Shown piece after piece: positions 63,463 to 64,000 of a stretch of 64,000 nucleotides of DNA (its first letter is position 1; each line of letters starts with the position of its first letter). A program made the position numbers and the translations under genes. Origin of the DNA: Branchiostoma belcheri (lineage: Eukaryota; Chordata; Leptocardii; Amphioxiformes; Branchiostomatidae); assembly GCF_001625305.1 (NCBI RefSeq), contig NW_017802503.1:714142-778141 (forward strand). Reading direction: 5' to 3'. The notes under the pieces were generated by a model. That model saw nothing but the letters and a program-made list of their open reading frames with translations, was not told where the DNA came from and searched no databases.

Positions 63463-64000
63463 ACTGTTAAGTATGATATGACAAGAAAATGTGATAAGAA
63501 ATGGCAGTAAACGTCAACGCCAAATAGAATTCCTCATCCAATATATCTTCCTGTTTTTCCAGTGCAAGTTCAGGCAAGCAAAACTGGATTTTCAAAGTAA
63601 ATTTTGTAGTCATTCTTTTAATGTAGTAGGTTGAATCAACACTATCCCATAGCATACGTTACTGTTGTCTGTGAGGCAAAATGCGATGTTCATATTGTGT
63701 CCAACTATATTCATCACTCTGGAAGATTTGACCAATCTCATTAATGGTATGCTATAGGTATTGGTGCGCCAGCCACTTTCATTTTATGTTTATGTTATAT
63801 GTTATGTCATCATATGTTTACATTTGTATTATGTTTTATGAGCAGCGGATTCACATAAGCACAACAAGTGCTTCCTATCTAATGCTCAAAAATCCATGTG
63901 AATAAGATAAAATAAAATAAAATGCGATATTGCTGCGCTGGCGGAAAACGCTTGCTTGCAATTGTTTTTATCGATCGTAGGCTGGTTCTAGCTAGCGCTA

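Larger units (their letters stand above)
61776..64000. other. Intergenic DNA downstream of gene 3
   Basis: From 61776 to 62780 I see AT-rich DNA with a gtatatgtatatgtat run near 62240 and no gene. A repeat with gacttggaccagacgtctgt (62804) matches blocks in gene 3 introns. A possible minus-strand exon (62968-63117) and a reverse SINE (63305-63462) follow. The last 500 bp show nothing recognised. Confidence 0.5.

Overview
The window looks like animal nuclear DNA, most likely from a lancelet (Branchiostoma) or a close deuterostome. The grounds are spliced genes with short symmetric-phase exons, tandem EGF exons, a multi-Tudor germline gene, many small foldback transposons, tRNA-derived SINEs, and an apparent uncollapsed allelic duplication around a 20-N gap, as expected from a very heterozygous genome. 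The species call is inference; no rRNA or mitochondrial marker is present.

Layout. (1) About 1-4456: transposon-rich DNA upstream of or inside the first intron of gene 1. (2) 4457-27979, plus strand: gene 1, eight phase-compatible exons for a type I membrane protein with a Thr/Ser/Pro-rich mucin-like stalk, a small alpha/beta ectodomain, an F5/8-type-C (discoidin-like) domain on one symmetric exon, a transmembrane helix and a tail ending DTHL, a class I PDZ ligand. Its signal-peptide exon was not found. (3) 27980-31971: tail-to-tail intergenic DNA. (4) 31972-51997, minus strand: gene 2, about 22 exons for a protein of about 2,180 residues with a coiled-coil start, a giant disordered acidic exon, three extended Tudor domains and a CCCH zinc finger, probably a germ-granule/piRNA-pathway scaffold. 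Two of its exons are present twice, either side of the gap. (5) 52000-54660: probable promoters and 5' exons, with a duplicated module and three octamer motifs. (6) 54688-61546, plus strand: gene 3, a type I membrane protein with a Cys-rich N-terminal domain and eleven EGF-like repeats, eight of which come from a tandem duplication of a four-exon block. (7) 61547-64000: repeats and one possible exon of another gene.

The most striking observation is in gene 2. A 593-nt intron (45435-46027) consists of a retroelement-like insertion plus one copy of a 14-bp target duplication. Both splice sites fall at the same CAG|GTG in the two copies, so splicing exactly restores the pre-insertion reading frame. 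This looks like intron gain by transposon insertion. Other transposons abut further 5' splice sites: the same TA-target MITE at 26775 (gene 1) and 50967 (gene 2), and a LINE tail at 39588.

Exon coordinates come from reading GT/AG sites and checking phase by hand. They agree in phase across every junction except one gene 2 exon that carries an extra base. Domain names come from recognised motifs, not from a database search.
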